A DNA stretch of 64,000 bases from NCBI GenBank assembly GCA_934489015.1, contig CAKSSN010000008.1:43900-107899 (forward strand), given 5' to 3'. Both the position numbers and the translations under genes were made by a program. A model generated the notes under the pieces. The model saw only the letters and a list, made by a program, of their open reading frames with translations. It ran no database searches and was not told the origin of the DNA. This document shows, piece after piece, positions 61,379 through 64,000 of the stretch (its first letter is position 1; each line of letters starts with the position of its first letter). This DNA comes from an uncultured Clostridia bacterium. Lineage in GTDB: Bacteria > Bacillota > Clostridia > UBA1381.

Positions 61379-62161
61379 TTGAGAAACAAAAGCATGGAAC
61401 AGGGTAATATAATGGCTATTGCCGTGATTTCATTTATATTGGGTGTAATTTATATTGTGGGTCATATAGGTGAGGTTTTTGACCTCATGACAAACTATGT
61501 ACAGACAAACAACAAAAGCTATCTTAATTTAAATAACTTTGCATACTGCTTTATGGGGCTGGCTCATCTTATGTTCCCCATCGCAATTTTGTATCCTCAC
61601 CAAAAAAAAGAGGATAAGAAAAAAATGATTAAGATTTCCTGCTATTCGATGGCGGCGCTGTATTTTATTGCAAATTTCTGGATATTCGGCTGGCTTTTTT
61701 CAAGCCTTGCAAACAGAAGCATATCCTTTGACATTGCGCAGTATCAAAGAGAAGCAAGCGAAATGTTTAACCATCTCGAATGGGCGTCGCGAAATGCGGA
61801 AACAATATTTTATGACTATTTTGCAAGCGTACTGTGGTTTTTGATAGGCTATAACTTTGACCGCGACAGGCGGCTTGTATGCAAGCTTATGATTGCGGAA
61901 ATTGTTTTCGTATACATATTCCCGATGGCGTTTTACTATTTATACAACTCACGAGGCGTTGAAAAATGGTGGCTTACAAAAACGATACCGCTTTTCTGCA
62001 GTGACGCGATTATAACCTTTGGTTTGTTCTATGCAGCAAAAAGGCGCGAAACCTGGAAAACGTATATATGTCCTCTGAAAGAAGGAAGTCATCATCACCA
62101 CCATCACCATCATCATCACCACCATCAAGACGAAGCAAAAGATACAAATAAAATAGACTAA
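61379..62161 (+). CDS. Membrane protein ending in twelve histidines
   Basis: A 260-residue protein I do not recognise. About six helices can be placed (roughly residues 12-30, 48-68, 82-105, 140-160, 168-190 and 200-220). The cytosolic or external tail runs KEGS, then twelve His in a row (62090-62125), then acidic residues to the end. The His codons mix CAT and CAC, so the tract is not a simple slipped trinucleotide. Such a tail could bind zinc, nickel or cobalt. The start is TTG at 61379 with AAAGGAG about 11 bases upstream, and ATG at 61394 is the alternative. Confidence 0.8.
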   Translation: MRNKSMEQGNIMAIAVISFILGVIYIVGHIGEVFDLMTNYVQTNNKSYLNLNNFAYCFMGLAHLMFPIAILYPHQKKEDKKKMIKISCYSMAALYFIANFWIFGWLFSSLANRSISFDIAQYQREASEMFNHLEWASRNAETIFYDYFASVLWFLIGYNFDRDRRLVCKLMIAEIVFVYIFPMAFYYLYNSRGVEKWWLTKTIPLFCSDAIITFGLFYAAKRRETWKTYICPLKEGSHHHHHHHHHHHHQDEAKDTNKID

Positions 62162-62181
62162 AAAACGGAGAGATTTATACA

Positions 62182-63879
62182 ATGGATTTTAAGCAGCAAA
62201 TAACAGATAAAATTTCGCATCTTACGGGACTTGAAAAAGAAGCGGTAAGTGCAGCATTCGAAATTCCGCCGAATTCCGAAATGGGGGATCTTGCATTTCC
62301 GTGCTTCCCTCTTGCAAAAATAATGAGAAAGGCTCCGCCTATTATCGCAAAGGAGCTTGCGGAAAAATTCCCCAAATGTGATTTTATAGAAAAGACGGAA
62401 GCTGCCGGCGGATATTTGAACTTTTTCTATTCAAAAGGCGAATTTGCAAAGGAAAGCTTGGGAGAAATATTTGATAAGGGCGACGATTACGGAAAATCGG
62501 ATATGGGAGAGGGAAAAACAGTTATAGTTGAGTTTTCCTCGCCTAATATTGCAAAGCCGTTTCATATAGGTCATCTGTTTTCAACAGCTGTCGGAAACAG
62601 CCTTGACAAAATATACAGCTTTCTCGGCTATAAAACCGAAAAAATAAATCATCTCGGCGACTGGGGCACTCAGTTCGGAAAGCTAATCAGCGCATACAAG
62701 CGTTGGGGCGACCCTGCGGTTATCGAAAAAGACCCGATCAAAGAGCTTTTAAAGATATATGTCAAATTCCATGAGGAAGCAAAAAATCAGCCTGAGCTTG
62801 AAGATGAAGCAAGAGAATATTTCAGACTTCTCGAAAGCGGAGATGAAGAAACAACAAAGCTTTGGAAATATTTCCGCGAGATAAGCCTGCTTGAGTTTAA
62901 AAAGGTTTATGATATGCTGAATATTACCTTTGACTCATATAACGGCGAGAGCTTCTACAGCGATAAGATGGACGAGGTTGTAGAAATGCTCCGCGATAAA
63001 AACCTGCTCGTTAAGAGCGAAGGCGCTATGGTAGTTGATTTGTCGGAGGAAAATATGCCGCCGTGCATGATTTTAAAGTCAAACGGCACAACCATATATG
63101 CAACGCGCGACCTTGCCGCTGCAATTTACAGACACAGAACATATAATTTTTATAAAAACATTTACGTTGTCGGAACACCTCAGGCGCTTCATTTCAAGCA
63201 GATTTTCGCAGTGCTTAAAAAGCTTTGCGGCGACTGGGCGGACGATTGCGTACACGTTGGATTCGGGCTTGTAAAGTTCCCCGATAAAAAGCTTTCAACA
63301 CGCGACGGAGATGTAGTATTCCTTGAAGACGTGCTGAACGAGTCTGTTTCAAAAACTCTCGGAATTATAAAGGAAAACAGTCCGGAGCTCGAAGACGCCG
63401 AAAAGGTTGCCGAAAAGGTCGGAATAGGCGCTATTCTTTATACATTCCTTAAAAACAACAGAGAAAAGGATATTGTATTTTCATGGGACAGTATGCTTGA
63501 TTTTGAGGGTGAGAGCGGGCCTTACGTTCAGTACAGCTATGCGCGTGGAAGAAGCATACTCCGTAGAAGCAATATTGACCCAAGCGGTGCCGACTATTCA
63601 CTGCTTACGAGTGATACAGAATATGAGCTTATAAAGCAGCTTTCAAAATACGGCGAGGCGGTTGCCGCAGCAGCCGATAAAAATGAGCCGTTTTACGTAA
63701 ACAGATATGTTACATCAGTTGCAAAGTTGTTTAATAAATTCTATAATTCAAACCCGATTTTAAAGGACGATGTTCCCGAAAACGTAAAAAAAGCAAGACT
63801 TGCGCTCGTTTCTGTGTCAACTCTTGTTATTAAATCCGCACTCGGACTTTTGGGAATTGAAACGGTTGAAAAAATGTAA
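62182..63879 (+). CDS. argS: Arginyl-tRNA synthetase
   Basis: A 565-residue class I synthetase charging tRNA-Arg. The N-terminal Add-1 domain covers about the first 110 residues. The HIGH motif is SSPNIAKPFHIGHLFSTAVG near 118. The KMSKS equivalent appears as KLSTRDGDVV near 375, as is normal for many ArgRS. DWGTQFGKLISAY and the helical anticodon domain with YVQYSYARGRSILRRSN complete the picture. GGAGAG lies before the ATG. A hairpin follows the stop. Confidence 0.97.
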   Translation: MDFKQQITDKISHLTGLEKEAVSAAFEIPPNSEMGDLAFPCFPLAKIMRKAPPIIAKELAEKFPKCDFIEKTEAAGGYLNFFYSKGEFAKESLGEIFDKGDDYGKSDMGEGKTVIVEFSSPNIAKPFHIGHLFSTAVGNSLDKIYSFLGYKTEKINHLGDWGTQFGKLISAYKRWGDPAVIEKDPIKELLKIYVKFHEEAKNQPELEDEAREYFRLLESGDEETTKLWKYFREISLLEFKKVYDMLNITFDSYNGESFYSDKMDEVVEMLRDKNLLVKSEGAMVVDLSEENMPPCMILKSNGTTIYATRDLAAAIYRHRTYNFYKNIYVVGTPQALHFKQIFAVLKKLCGDWADDCVHVGFGLVKFPDKKLSTRDGDVVFLEDVLNESVSKTLGIIKENSPELEDAEKVAEKVGIGAILYTFLKNNREKDIVFSWDSMLDFEGESGPYVQYSYARGRSILRRSNIDPSGADYSLLTSDTEYELIKQLSKYGEAVAAAADKNEPFYVNRYVTSVAKLFNKFYNSNPILKDDVPENVKKARLALVSVSTLVIKSALGLLGIETVEKM

Positions 63880-63895
63880 TACCAAAATAAAGACA

Positions 63896-63923
63896 ACGGA
63901 GCGGCAGGCTTTTGCCGCTCCGT
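63896..63923 (+). terminator. Hairpin after argS
   Basis: ACGGAGCGGCA and TGCCGCTCCGT form a perfect 11-pair stem with a six-base loop. The sequence after it (GAGTCAATCC) lacks a clear T-run, so it is a probable but not ideal terminator. Confidence 0.6.
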
Positions 63924-63951
63924 GAGTCAATCCTAAATTTTGTGTAAACTC

Positions 63952-63980
63952 TTTACAAGGCCTCCAAAATGGTGTATAAT
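63952..63980 (+). promoter_or_regulatory. Promoter at the window end, inside an inverted repeat
   Basis: TTTACA (63952-63957), a 17-base spacer and TATAAT (63975-63980) drive a gene beyond the window. CTCCAAAATG (63962-63971) and CATTTTGGAG (63989-63998) are perfect inverted copies whose centre falls on the last base of the -10, the layout of a repressor operator. Confidence 0.65.
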
Positions 63981-64000
63981 AAAAATATCATTTTGGAGCT

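Overview
The window reads as chromosome of a Gram-positive, endospore-forming member of the Clostridia. The evidence is the sporulation genes (yabP, yabQ, cwlD, a PASTA-type spoVD), a meso-diaminopimelate-type MurE, strong GGAGG ribosome sites, sigma-A-type promoters and large secreted proteins with dockerin, cohesin and BIG2 modules. Base composition is moderate, with one visibly AT-richer island. I could not assign a species.

Layout. (1) 1-5650: a type II CRISPR-Cas locus on the minus strand. It has a leader promoter, a leader ending in ATTTGAG, five 36-nt repeats with four 30-nt spacers, a terminator, cas9, cas1 and the first six codons of cas2 at the window edge. The leader end and Cas1 type suggest II-A. 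No tracrRNA could be found. (2) 5700-9550: a membrane protein behind a LexA-like box, then the conserved mazG-hup-rqcP-yabP-yabQ-divIC-S1 cluster. (3) 9670-15072: NAD salvage (pncB), tRNA t6A synthesis (sua5, tsaD), rimI, lspA and two low-molecular-weight phosphatases of different predicted specificity. The sua5 gene appears to start at AUA. (4) 15312-21044: an AT-rich defence island with a DpnII-type GATC restriction-modification core, an HTH-fused Dam methylase, two further PD-(D/E)xK-like proteins, a second methylase, and a ComEC-like metallo-hydrolase paired with a membrane protein. (5) 21240-28130: cwlD and a 1921-residue secreted FG-GAP/fibronectin protein. (6) 28131-33990: a sugar-oxidation operon (two Gfo/Idh/MocA dehydrogenases, a sugar isomerase/epimerase, a ThuA protein) divergent from an AraC regulator and a PfkB kinase. 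(7) 34047-34941: rpsU-yqeY and tRNA-Thr. (8) 35163-39791: a DMT transporter, an ADP-ribosylglycohydrolase-like protein and a GH36 alpha-galactosidase. (9) 40072-47877: two large secreted proteins, one carrying cohesin-dockerin-cohesin. (10) 47981-50125: tex. (11) 50381-61188: a shortened dcw cluster (mraZ, rsmH, ftsL, spoVD, murE, murF, mraY, ftsW, murG) without murD. (12) 61379-64000: a membrane protein ending in a natural 12-histidine tract, argS, and a promoter centred on a perfect inverted repeat.

The backbone covers envelope growth, sporulation and translation quality. Accessory regions add immunity (CRISPR plus restriction) and carbohydrate scavenging consistent with a gut or plant-fibre niche. 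The least explained parts are the defence island with its hydrolase/membrane pair, the two non-canonical start sites, the cohesin/dockerin protein and the apparently missing tracrRNA.
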